DNA of 64,000 nucleotides from Roseibium sediminicola (GTDB lineage: Bacteria; Pseudomonadota; Alphaproteobacteria; Rhizobiales; Stappiaceae), in the NCBI RefSeq assembly GCF_023156505.1, contig NZ_JALNMJ010000001.1, positions 558,001 through 622,000 of the forward strand, read 5' to 3'. The notes beneath the pieces were generated by a model. It was not told the origin of the DNA, ran no database searches, and saw nothing but the letters and a program-made list of their open reading frames with translations. Position 1 is the stretch's first letter. Each line of letters starts with the position of its first letter. This document shows, piece by piece, positions 17,084-25,635 of this stretch. The position numbers and the translations under genes are program-made.

Positions 17084-18370
17084 TTAGGACCCGGAGCCGC
17101 CGCATTTGCCGGTGGCGGTGTTGAAGTTGCCGCAGGAGAGCGGCGCGCGCCAATCGGAGATCAGGTCCTTGGAGCCTTCCAGATAGTCGGACCAGGCATC
17201 GCCCACGACCAGGCCGGAGGTTTCCCACACGGTTTCGAACTGGCCGTCATCCTGGATCTCGCCGATCAGCACCGGCTTGGTGATGTGGTGGTTCGGCATC
17301 ATCGCCGACATGCCGCCGGTCAGGTTCGGAACGCTGACGCCGACAATCGCGTCGATGACCGCGTCCGGATCGGTGGTGCCGGCCTTTTCAACGGCCTCGA
17401 CCCACATGTTGAAGCCGATGAAGTGGGCTTCCATCGGGTCGTTGGTCACGCGTTCCTCGTCGCCGATAAAGGCGTGCCAGGCGTCGATGAACTCAGCGTT
17501 GATCTCGGTGTCGGCGGATTGGAAATAGTTCCAGGCGGCGAGGTGACCGACCAGCGGGCCGGTGTCGAGACCGGCGAGTTCCTCTTCACCCACGGAGAAG
17601 GCAACGACCGGAATATCTTCGGCCTTGATGCCGGCATTGCCGAGTTCCTTGTAGAACGGCACGTTGGCGTCACCGTTGATGGTCGAGACCACAGCGGTTT
17701 TCTTGCCTGCAGAGCCGAAGGCCTTGATGTCGGACACGATCGTCTGCCAGTCGGAATGACCGAACGGCGTGTAGTTGATCATGATGTCTTCTTCGGCAAC
17801 GCCCTTGGCCTTCAGGTAGGCTTCCAGGATCTTGTTGGTCGTGCGCGGATAGACATAGTCGGTGCCGGCCAGGACCCAGCGCTCCACGCCTTCTTCGTTC
17901 ATCAGGTAGTCGACGGCCGGAATGGCCTGCTGGTTCGGCGCGGCGCCGGTGTAGAAGACGTTGCGCTGGCTTTCCTCCCCTTCATACTGCACCGGGTAGA
18001 ACAGCAGCGAGTTCAGTTCTTCAAAGACCGGCAGCACGGACTTGCGCGAGACGGACGTCCAGCAGCCGAAGACGGCATCGACGCCGTTGACTTCGATCAG
18101 CTCACGGGCCTTTTCCGCGAACAGCGGCCAGTCGGAGGCCGGGTCGACAACGACCGCTTCCAGTTTCTTGCCGAGCAGGCCGCCCTTTTTGTTCTGCTCG
18201 TCGATGAGCATCAGCATGGCGTCTTTCAGCGTGGTTTCCGAAATTGCCATCGTGCCCGACAGCGAATGCAGGATACCGACCTTGATGGTGTCTTCCTGGG
18301 CGGACGCGCCGCCAATCATTGTGGAGGCCATCAGGCCTGCCAGTGCGAAGGATGTGAGTGTCTTTTTCAT
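17084..18370 (-). CDS. urtA: Urea ABC transporter substrate-binding protein UrtA
   Basis: A 428-residue periplasmic binding protein with signal peptide MKKTLTSFALAGLMASTMIG, cleaved near ASAQ. The mature part begins with DTIKVGILHSLSGTMAISE, the UrtA hallmark. Further family segments are FGCWTSVSRKSVLPVFEE and LLFYPVQYEGEE, and it ends in CGGSGS. It binds urea (or short amides) and delivers it to UrtBC. The ATG at 18370 follows AAGGGGAACATCC; the longer frame to 18523 has no signal peptide. It is the first gene of the operon and divergent from the sensor kinase. Confidence 0.95.
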   Translation of the reverse strand: MKKTLTSFALAGLMASTMIGGASAQEDTIKVGILHSLSGTMAISETTLKDAMLMLIDEQNKKGGLLGKKLEAVVVDPASDWPLFAEKARELIEVNGVDAVFGCWTSVSRKSVLPVFEELNSLLFYPVQYEGEESQRNVFYTGAAPNQQAIPAVDYLMNEEGVERWVLAGTDYVYPRTTNKILEAYLKAKGVAEEDIMINYTPFGHSDWQTIVSDIKAFGSAGKKTAVVSTINGDANVPFYKELGNAGIKAEDIPVVAFSVGEEELAGLDTGPLVGHLAAWNYFQSADTEINAEFIDAWHAFIGDEERVTNDPMEAHFIGFNMWVEAVEKAGTTDPDAVIDAIVGVSVPNLTGGMSAMMPNHHITKPVLIGEIQDDGQFETVWETSGLVVGDAWSDYLEGSKDLISDWRAPLSCGNFNTATGKCGGSGS

Positions 18371-18479
18371 GGATGTTCCCCTTTTCGTGACGTCACCGGT
18401 TCCCGGGCCGGTGAAAGGCGGCAGGAAGGAGCGCCGCTGTCGGGAACGGATCGTGCGCCGGAACCTTTGCACTGCAACA

Positions 18480-18495
18480 TACGTCAATTGACGTA
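18480..18495. promoter_or_regulatory. 16-base perfect palindrome in the urtA / kinase intergenic region
   Basis: TACGTCAATTGACGTA is an exact palindrome, 110 bases upstream of urtA and 222 bases upstream of the kinase ATG. It is a good candidate operator for the LuxR/NarL-type regulator encoded at 22096-23010. A second, weaker palindrome GTGACGTCAC (18387-18396) lies close to the urtA start and shares the GACGT core. Confidence 0.6.
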
Positions 18496-18716
18496 ATCGG
18501 GCCTGTGGAGGCCTTTGGCACACTTGAGGTCATTCCGGCACGAAATGTGCTGTGAGGAAGGCTTGGCGCAATTAACGGGGCGAAAGACCACGGCATGGCA
18601 GAAAGCGATTGCCAAAAATACAGGCAGTTGATGAAAAGAGTGGCAGGGAGCGTCGAGGGTCTTTGTCCCGGATCGGGGATGGGGAGGGATGCGGTCCGCC
18701 CGCTTCCTGCGAACTC

Positions 18717-21700
18717 ATGACCGCCCGTCAGCGCATTCTGCCGGTCCGGCGGCAATACAACAAATGGGTCAACAACCAGACCCTTGAAGACTATGCCCTG
18801 CGCTTCACCGCCAAGAGCGCACGCCGGTTTTCCTCCCGCGCGATCTCGCAGACGGCCATCGGGGCAATCTCCTTTCTGGCGCTGGAAGCCATCGGCGGCG
18901 CGATCACGCTGTCGCACGGCACGGCCAATGCCTTTCTCGCCATCCTGGTCGGCAGCCTTGTGCTGCTCGTGGTCGGTTTGCCGATCAGCCGCTATGCCAT
19001 GCGCTACGGGGTCGATATCGATCTGCTCACCCGCGGTGCCGGCTTCGGCTATATCGGTTCCACGGTAACATCGCTGATCTATGCCAGCTTCACCTTCATC
19101 CTGTTCGCGATCGAGGCCTCGATCATGTCGAGCGCGCTGGAATTCGCCTTCGGGCTGCCGCTCTGGCTCGGCTATGTCGTCAGTGCGGTCGCGGTGATCC
19201 CGCTGGTGACCCACGGCATCACCTGGATCAGCCGGTTTCAGCTGGCCACACAGCCTTTCTGGATCATTTTGAACATCCTGCCGTTTATCTTCATCGTTTT
19301 CACTGACTGGCAGGCGGTCGGCAGCTGGCTGACATTCACCGGGATCGATCCGGCCACACAGATGCCGAAGACGGGTGTGGGCGGCTGGGCCAGCATCAAC
19401 CTGGTCAGCTTCGGCGCCGCCTCCGCCGTGATCCTGGCGCTGATGGCGCAGATCGGAGAGCAGGTGGACTTCCTGCGTTTCCTGCCCGCCCAGGATTTCG
19501 CCCGCCGCCGCCACCGGCTGGCGCTGTTCCTGGCCGGTCCCGGCTGGGTGTTGCTTGGCGCGCCCAAGATGATCGCCGGGTCGTTCCTGGCCGTGCTGGT
19601 GCTGTCGCACGGCGTCCCGGTCGGCCATGCGGACGAGCCCTCGCGCATGTACACGGTTGCCTTCGGTTACATGATCCCGAACGAAACCGTGGTGCTGCTT
19701 CTGATGGCCGCCTTTGTGGTCGTTGCGCAGCTCAAGATCAACGTCATGAACGCCTATGCGGGCTCGCTCGCCTGGTCGAATTTCTTTTCCCGGCTGACGC
19801 ATTCCCATCCGGGACGGGTTGTCTGGCTGGTGTTCAATGTCGGCATCGCACTCTTGCTGATGGAACTCGGCATCTACCGCCTGCTCGAGGAAACACTCGG
19901 CGTCTTTTCCATTGTGGCCATGGCCTGGCTCTCGGCCATTTCCGCCGATCTTTTTCTCAACAAGCCGCTTGGCCTGTCGCCGCCGGGGATCGAGTTCAAG
20001 CGGGCGCATCTTTATGACATCAACCCGGTCGGTACCGGAGCGATGCTGCTGGCGACAGCACTCTCCCTGGCCGCGCATTTCGGCCTTTTCGGTGAAGCCG
20101 CCGCCGCCCTGGCGACATTTCTCGCCATGGCAATCGCCTTTGTTGCCGCGCCGGCGATCGCCTGGGCGACCGGCGGCCGGTTTTATCTTGCTCGCAAGCC
20201 GCGCCAGAGCTGGCAACAGAAAGACCAGATCGCCTGTTCCATCTGCGAGAACCCGTTCGAGCCGGAGGACATGGCCTATTGCCCGGCCTACCAGGCGCCG
20301 ATCTGTTCGCTGTGCTGCTCGCTCGATGCCCGCTGCCGCGACAGCTGCAAGCCCAAGGCAAGGGTGGCGCACCAGGTCGGCACCGTCGCCGCGCTTGTGT
20401 TGCCGGAGAGTATCCTTGCGACCTTCCGCTCAAGACTTGGCCGCTATGCACTGACCTCCGTTTTCTCCATAACCGGTATCGGACTGGTGCTCTGGGTCAT
20501 CTACGAACAGGCGGCCAGCCGACTGGGAGATCCGACGGGCATCATTGCCCAGACCGTCGCGCTGATCTTCTTTGTCTTTGCAGTCGTCGCCGGCATCGCT
20601 TGCTGGTTCCTGGTGCTCGCGCATGATACGCGCCGGGTCGCGGAGGAGGAATCGGCCCGCCAGAACGCCCTGCTGCAAAAGGAAATCGATGCCCATAGCG
20701 TCACCGACGCGGCCCTGCAAAAGGCCAAGGAGAATGCCGAAGCGGCCAACCTTGCCAAGAGCCGCTATGTGGTCGGCCTCAGTCACGAGTTGCGCACGCC
20801 GCTCAACGCCGTGATGGGCTACGCGCAGGTGCTGGAGCGCGACGACAGTCTGCCGGTGGAGCGCAGGCCCGCGATCAGCACGATCCGGCGCAGCGCGGAG
20901 CATCTCTCCGGCCTGATCGATGGCTTGCTGGACATTTCCAGGATCGAGGCCGGGCGCCTGCAGATCTATTCCAACGAGATCAACATCCACGAATTCCTCG
21001 ACCAGATCGTCGACATGTTCCGCATGCAGGCGGCTTCCAAGGGCCTCGGCTTCAGCTATCAGCGTGCGCCAAACCTGCCGGTTTTCGTGCGCACGGACGA
21101 AAAGCGTTTGCGCCAGATCCTGGTCAATCTCCTGTCCAATGCGATCAAGTTCACGGACAAGGGCTCTGTCTCACTGAAGGTCGGCTACCGGTCTCAGGTC
21201 GCAAGTTTTGTCGTTGATGACAGCGGCCCGGGCGTGGACCTTGAAGACCAGACCAAGATCTTCGAGCCCTTCGGCCGCAGCAAGGCCGCGAGTGGCAAGC
21301 GTGTGCCGGGTCTCGGTCTCGGCCTGACCATCACCAAGCTCCTGACAGAAACCATGGGCGGCGCCATCGCGCTCGCCAGCGAACCGGGCAAGGGCGCCTC
21401 GTTCGAGGTGCGGTTGATGCTGTCCGGTGTCGACCGCCCCGTGGACACCATCCGGCTGGAAAAACAGGTCCGCGGCTACGAAGGGAAAAGGCGTACGATC
21501 GCGGTGGTCGACGACAATCCCGATCACCGGGCGCTCGTAAGCGATATTCTGAAACCCATCGGTTTTGCGGTTGTTGAAGCCGATAGTGGGTACGCCTGTG
21601 TCGACACGGTGGCGCCATTGTCGCCCGATCTTTACGTGATCGATATTCTGATGCCGGGCATGAATGGCTGGGAACTCGCCGAGGCCCTGCGCAAGCGCGG

Positions 21701-22106
21701 CGAAAAAGCACCGATCATCATGCTCTCGGCCAATATCGGCGACCAGAGCCTGCGCCCGGAAGGCCCCGCCCACCATTCCGCGACGCTTGCCAAACCCTTT
21801 GCGATTGGTCAGCTCTACGACCTGTTGCAAAAGCATTTGGGCGTGACCTGGACCGAACTGGCGAACGGGCAGGAAGCATCGGAGGCGCCCACCGGACCCT
21901 TGCGGTCGCCCGGGGCTGTTCATGTCGCTGACCTGATGTCTCTTGCCGATATCGGTTATGTTGAAGGGATCGAGGCAAAATTGAACGAGTTGGCGGCAAC
22001 CCCCGAAAACCAGCCCTTGATCGAAGAACTACAGGACCATCTCTCCCGGTTCGATTTCGACAGTTACAGAAACGTCCTGAGCGAACTGGAAACCCATGAC
22101 GGATGA
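18717..22106 (+). CDS. NCS1 permease-fused hybrid sensor histidine kinase
   Basis: A 1129-residue protein. Residues ~25-500 match an NCS1 (purine/cytosine permease-like) transporter with about twelve helices. A Cys-rich patch (~506-545, CSICENPF, CPAYQAPICSLCC, CRDSC) resembles a zinc site. Two more helices follow (~575-640), then HisKA with the phospho-His in GLSHELRTPLN (~690), HATPase (NLLSNAIKFTDKG, DSGPGVD, GLGLGLTITK), and a receiver (Asp in VIDILMPGMNG, ~975). The tail is helical and lacks an Hpt histidine. It overlaps the response regulator by 11 bases and is divergent from urtA, so a urea or nucleobase-type signal is inferred. ATG 18717 is preferred over TTG 18609. Confidence 0.92.
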   Translation: MTARQRILPVRRQYNKWVNNQTLEDYALRFTAKSARRFSSRAISQTAIGAISFLALEAIGGAITLSHGTANAFLAILVGSLVLLVVGLPISRYAMRYGVDIDLLTRGAGFGYIGSTVTSLIYASFTFILFAIEASIMSSALEFAFGLPLWLGYVVSAVAVIPLVTHGITWISRFQLATQPFWIILNILPFIFIVFTDWQAVGSWLTFTGIDPATQMPKTGVGGWASINLVSFGAASAVILALMAQIGEQVDFLRFLPAQDFARRRHRLALFLAGPGWVLLGAPKMIAGSFLAVLVLSHGVPVGHADEPSRMYTVAFGYMIPNETVVLLLMAAFVVVAQLKINVMNAYAGSLAWSNFFSRLTHSHPGRVVWLVFNVGIALLLMELGIYRLLEETLGVFSIVAMAWLSAISADLFLNKPLGLSPPGIEFKRAHLYDINPVGTGAMLLATALSLAAHFGLFGEAAAALATFLAMAIAFVAAPAIAWATGGRFYLARKPRQSWQQKDQIACSICENPFEPEDMAYCPAYQAPICSLCCSLDARCRDSCKPKARVAHQVGTVAALVLPESILATFRSRLGRYALTSVFSITGIGLVLWVIYEQAASRLGDPTGIIAQTVALIFFVFAVVAGIACWFLVLAHDTRRVAEEESARQNALLQKEIDAHSVTDAALQKAKENAEAANLAKSRYVVGLSHELRTPLNAVMGYAQVLERDDSLPVERRPAISTIRRSAEHLSGLIDGLLDISRIEAGRLQIYSNEINIHEFLDQIVDMFRMQAASKGLGFSYQRAPNLPVFVRTDEKRLRQILVNLLSNAIKFTDKGSVSLKVGYRSQVASFVVDDSGPGVDLEDQTKIFEPFGRSKAASGKRVPGLGLGLTITKLLTETMGGAIALASEPGKGASFEVRLMLSGVDRPVDTIRLEKQVRGYEGKRRTIAVVDDNPDHRALVSDILKPIGFAVVEADSGYACVDTVAPLSPDLYVIDILMPGMNGWELAEALRKRGEKAPIIMLSANIGDQSLRPEGPAHHSATLAKPFAIGQLYDLLQKHLGVTWTELANGQEASEAPTGPLRSPGAVHVADLMSLADIGYVEGIEAKLNELAATPENQPLIEELQDHLSRFDFDSYRNVLSELETHDG

Positions 22107-23010
22107 ACGCCGCGATACGGTCCTGGTGGTGGACGACAGCCCCGAAACGCTCGGTTTCGTCACCGAGGCGCTGAAGAAGACGGGGATTGCCGTTCTGGTT
22201 GCCACCAGCGGCGAGGCGGCGCTGAAGATCTGCGAAAAGGTGACACCGGACACGATCCTCATGGACGCGGTCATGCCCGGTCTCGACGGCTTCGACACCT
22301 GCCGGAAGATCAAGGACAGCCAGGCGCTTCAGCATGTCCCAGTGATCTTCATGACTGGGCTTTCGGAGACGGAGCATATTGTCCGGGCGCTGGAAGCGGG
22401 CGGCGTGGACTTTCTGACCAAGCCGATCGATGTCGACGAGCTGAAGGCCCGGATCAAGGTGCACCTGAAGAACGCCCGCTCCGTGCAGAGTGCTCATGTG
22501 GCGCTCGACGCCGCCGGCCGGCACCTGGTGGCGGTTTCAGGGGAGGGGACGGTGCTTTGGTCGACCCCTCAGATCCACAATCTGCTGTCCCGGACCGGCG
22601 CCGCGGAGACCAGCCTGTTCCGGCTCGGCCGGGCGCTTGGCGACTGGCTGGACAGGTCCTCGGAGGGTGAAGGGCGGCGCAAGAGTTTCATGCTCGGCCT
22701 GTCGGAGGAGCTGGCCGTTCAGCTGCATCCCTTGGGACGCGTGGGACCTGACGAGAACCTTTTCCGGGTGACGGCGGAAGACGAAGCCGGCCAGGTGCAG
22801 GCGCTGCAGGAACGCTTTGAACTGACCCAGCGCGAGGCGGAAGTGCTGATCTGGATCTCCAAGGGCAAGTCCAACAAGGATATCGGCGAGATCCTGGGCC
22901 TGTCTCCGCGCACGGTGAACAAGCATCTTGAGCAGATCTTCGTGAAGCTTGGCGTCGAGAACCGTGCGTCTGCCGCTGTGCGCGCCGCGGAAGTCATCTT
23001 TGCCCTGTGA
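22096..23010 (+). CDS. LuxR-type response regulator paired with the NCS1 kinase
   Basis: A 304-residue two-domain regulator. The receiver (residues 1-125) has VLVVDDSPETLGFVTEAL, the phospho-Asp in ILMDAVMPGLDG (about 55), and the Lys in FLTKPIDVDEL. A middle linker (~130-240) is of unknown fold. The C-terminal LuxR helix-turn-helix (~245-300) contains LTQREAEVLIWISKGKSN, DIGEILGLSPRTVNKHLEQI and FVKLGVENR. It overlaps the kinase gene, so the two form a system. The natural target is the divergent urt operon, through the palindrome at 18480; this is inference. Confidence 0.92.
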   Translation: MTDERRDTVLVVDDSPETLGFVTEALKKTGIAVLVATSGEAALKICEKVTPDTILMDAVMPGLDGFDTCRKIKDSQALQHVPVIFMTGLSETEHIVRALEAGGVDFLTKPIDVDELKARIKVHLKNARSVQSAHVALDAAGRHLVAVSGEGTVLWSTPQIHNLLSRTGAAETSLFRLGRALGDWLDRSSEGEGRRKSFMLGLSEELAVQLHPLGRVGPDENLFRVTAEDEAGQVQALQERFELTQREAEVLIWISKGKSNKDIGEILGLSPRTVNKHLEQIFVKLGVENRASAAVRAAEVIFAL

Positions 23011-23090
23011 TTTTTCAATCAATTTTCCGATTTGACGCGCGTGACGACCTTCCCCTCGGGAAGCATCGCTCGACAAGACCCGCGCCTTGG

Positions 23091-23106
23091 CCTATGCATG
23101 CATTGG
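23091..23106. promoter_or_regulatory. Near-palindrome upstream of GntR regulator
   Basis: CCTATGCATGCATTGG has a perfect 10-base core ATGCATGCAT and symmetric CC/GG ends. It lies about 100 bases before the FadR-type regulator start and may be its own operator. Evidence is symmetry and position only. Confidence 0.3.
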
Positions 23107-23203
23107 TGCGCGGTATTAGCCAAAAGGATAAGACAGGGTATGCCGCGCGCTGAGCCGCTATAACAAAGAAATGCCCGCGGGATGGGGCTAGAGGAGCGTG
23201 GCT

Positions 23204-23926
23204 ATGACGGAATTTCGGGAGGTTCGGCGCACATCGCTTTTGCCGGATCAGATTGCCGCCGACATCATGTCAAAAATTACAGAAGGGCAGCTGGTGCCGG
23301 GGGACACGTTGCCGACCGAGCACGCGCTCGCCGGAACATTCGGTGTCAGCCGCAACGTGGTGCGGGAAGCCATCGCCCGGCTGCGGTCGGATGGCGTGGT
23401 CGAATCGCGCCAGGGGCGCGGCGCGGTGGTGAAGCCGATTACAGAGCGCGAGACGTTTCGGGTCGACATCCAGGCGCTCGGCAAGTCCGGCAATCTGGCG
23501 GACCTGTTCGAATTGCGCGGGCTCCTGGAAATCGAGGCGGCGGGGCTTGCCGCGGTGCGCCGGACGTCGCTCGATCTGGAAGACATGGGCAAGGCGATCG
23601 CGGAACTGGACGGGGAACTCCATTTCGACGAGCGGCGCCTGGAAGCGGACGCCGCCTTTCACCGCGCCGTCGGCAAGGCGACCGGCAATGCCTATCTCTA
23701 TGGCATCATCTGCTACATCTCCTCGCGCCTCAAGGAGACGGCGCGCGTTACCTCCGATGTCTATGAAAAGGACGATCTCCTCCAGGTGACACGAGAAGAG
23801 CACCGCAGGGTTCTGAGAGCGATCGAGGCCGGTGACCGGACCGGAGCCCGGACGGCCATGGCAGCTCACATCAGCGGCGCCTCGGAACGCCTGAAGGTGC
23901 CGGTCAGGTCCGTTAGCCGGCTCTAG
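23204..23926 (+). CDS. FadR/GntR-family transcriptional regulator (FCD domain)
   Basis: A 240-residue DNA-binding repressor or activator. Residues ~8-75 are a winged helix (PTEHALAGTFGVSRNVVREAI, LRSDGVVESRQGRGAVV). Residues ~85-230 are an FCD ligand domain with FELRGLLEIEAAGLAA, the metal-type DAAFHRAV, and EEHRRVLRAI. FCD proteins usually sense organic acids. The ATG at 23204 has GAGGAG 7 bases upstream, a better fit than GTG 23198. It converges on the oligopeptide-type ABC operon, which it probably controls. Confidence 0.87.
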   Translation: MTEFREVRRTSLLPDQIAADIMSKITEGQLVPGDTLPTEHALAGTFGVSRNVVREAIARLRSDGVVESRQGRGAVVKPITERETFRVDIQALGKSGNLADLFELRGLLEIEAAGLAAVRRTSLDLEDMGKAIAELDGELHFDERRLEADAAFHRAVGKATGNAYLYGIICYISSRLKETARVTSDVYEKDDLLQVTREEHRRVLRAIEAGDRTGARTAMAAHISGASERLKVPVRSVSRL

Positions 23927-23956
23927 GGGCCGGACCCCAGGGGCAGAACACTGGTT

Positions 23957-24760
23957 CTAAAACCACGCCTGCGCCGGATCGGGCAAGGGGATGGCGTCGA
24001 GCAATGTGCGGGTATAGGCGGCCTTCGGATCTGCGAAGAGCGCCGGTGTTTCGGCATTCTCGACGATCTCGCCCTGATAGAGCACAAGGATGCGCGTGCA
24101 CAGACGGCGGATCACCGAGAGATCGTGGCTGATGAAGGCGAGCGTCAGGCCGAGGTCCTGGACCAGGCTCTCCAGCAGGTTGAGCACCTGCGCCTGGGAG
24201 GAGACGTCCAGCCCGGAAACGATTTCGTCCGCCAGGATGAAATCCGGTTTCAGCGCGATTGCCCGGGCGATGCCGACCCTCTGTCTCTGTCCCCCGGAGA
24301 GTTCGTGCGGATAGCGTGAGGCGAAGGACCGCGGAAGGCCGACCATGTCGAGCGCCTCGTCGACCCGGCCCTTGACGTTGTCCAGTCCCTGAAGTTTCAG
24401 CGGGCCTGCAATGATGCCGCCGACCCGCCGGCGCGGATTGAGCGAGGACATCGGGTCCTGGAAGATCATCTGGAAACGGCGGCGCAGCGGCCGCAGTCGG
24501 TCCTCGCCCAGATGCGTGATATCCGTGCCTTCGAACAGAATGGCGCCGTCATCAGGCTCGATCAGCCGGATCAGCGCGCGGCCGAGTGTTGACTTGCCAG
24601 AGCCGGACCCGCCGACAATGCCGAGGACCTCGCCCTTCGGAATGTCGAAGGTCAGACCCTTCAGAACATCGATACGCGGAGCGGCTCCCAGAAGCGGCTT
24701 TTTCGACATGTCCGGGAAAGACACCTTCAGGTCTTTCAGTTGGTAGATCATCTCGCTCAT
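23957..24760 (-). CDS. Oligopeptide-type ABC transporter ATP-binding protein (DppF/OppF-like)
   Basis: A 267-residue ATPase. Walker A GGSGSGKSTLGRAL (about residues 50-63), Q-loop QMIFQDPMSSLNPRRRV, signature ELSGGQRQRVGIARAI, Walker B FILADEIVSGLD (Glu followed by Ile rather than Pro), H-loop FISHDLSVIRR. It is the second ATPase of a peptide/nickel/opine class importer and the last gene of the operon. Its ATG overlaps the stop of the preceding ATPase by 4 bases. The cargo cannot be read from the sequence. Confidence 0.9.
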   Translation of the reverse strand: MSEMIYQLKDLKVSFPDMSKKPLLGAAPRIDVLKGLTFDIPKGEVLGIVGGSGSGKSTLGRALIRLIEPDDGAILFEGTDITHLGEDRLRPLRRRFQMIFQDPMSSLNPRRRVGGIIAGPLKLQGLDNVKGRVDEALDMVGLPRSFASRYPHELSGGQRQRVGIARAIALKPDFILADEIVSGLDVSSQAQVLNLLESLVQDLGLTLAFISHDLSVIRRLCTRILVLYQGEIVENAETPALFADPKAAYTRTLLDAIPLPDPAQAWF

Positions 24761-25635
24761 GCGCGCACCGTCCCCATTTGCCCGGCGTCAAAGGCGGCAA
24801 TTTCCGCTTCGACCGCCTGGATCACGCTGTCGGGCACAGGTGTCAGCGATCCATCCGGGTCGGTGTATTTCGGTGTCGCGGCCAGGAGGGCGCGGGAATA
24901 GGCATGAGACGGACCTGCGAAAAAGGCCTTGATATCCGTTTCTTCGATCACCTTGCCGGCATAGAGCACTGTGAGCGATTGGGCGATCTTGGAGACGACA
25001 CCGAGATCATGCGTGACGAACAACAGCGCGGTGCCGTGGCGTTGCTGCATCTCGCGTATCAGCTTCAGGATCTGCTTCTGGACGGTGACATCGAGCGCGG
25101 TGGTCGGCTCGTCCGCAATGATCAGCTTTGGCTCGGCGGCAAAGGCCGACGCGATCAGGATGCGCTGGCGCATGCCGCCAGACAGTTCGTGCGGATAGGC
25201 TTTCATCACCCGGTCCGGCGCCTGGATATGCACCTCCTCCAGCAGCTCCAGTGCCCTGGCTTCGGCCTCGGCGCGCTTCCAGCCGAGAATGTCGACCAGC
25301 CGGTCGGTGATCTGAGGGCCAACCCGGCGTGACGGGTTGAGCGCCGTCAGCGGATCCTGCGGGATCAGGGCAACCCGGGCACCGATGCGCTGACGCCTGG
25401 CTTTGGGTGACAGGGTCTCGAGATCCTCGCCGTCGAGCTGGATGCTGCCTCCGGTCACTTTGGCGGCGCGTGGCAGAATGCCGAGCACGGCCTTGCCGAT
25501 CATGCTCTTGCCGGCGCCGCTTTCGCCCACCAGGGCACGGACTTCTCCGGCGGCGACATCCAGCGACACGCGCCTCAGCAGGGGCGCGCCGTTGGCCAGC
25601 GAGACGTTCAGGTCCCTGATCGAAAGAAAACTCAT
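24757..25635 (-). CDS. Oligopeptide-type ABC transporter ATP-binding protein (DppD/OppD-like)
   Basis: A 292-residue ATPase with Walker A VGESGAGKSMIG, Q-loop ALIPQDPLTALNPSRRV, signature ELSGGMRQRILIASAF, Walker B LIIADEPTTALDVT, and FVTHDLGVVSK. The C-terminal ~60 residues form the oligopeptide-type extension (HAYSRALLAATP). The ATG at 25635 (MSFLSIRDL) overlaps the permease stop by 4 bases; the longer frame to 25734 lies inside the permease gene and is rejected. Confidence 0.9.
   Translation of the reverse strand: MSFLSIRDLNVSLANGAPLLRRVSLDVAAGEVRALVGESGAGKSMIGKAVLGILPRAAKVTGGSIQLDGEDLETLSPKARRQRIGARVALIPQDPLTALNPSRRVGPQITDRLVDILGWKRAEAEARALELLEEVHIQAPDRVMKAYPHELSGGMRQRILIASAFAAEPKLIIADEPTTALDVTVQKQILKLIREMQQRHGTALLFVTHDLGVVSKIAQSLTVLYAGKVIEETDIKAFFAGPSHAYSRALLAATPKYTDPDGSLTPVPDSVIQAVEAEIAAFDAGQMGTVRA

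Noticed and set aside
18393..20372. 659-codon open frame on the minus strand
   Set aside because: Antisense to the NCS1 kinase gene, low in hydrophobic residues and with no domain. The opposite strand has clear transporter helices.
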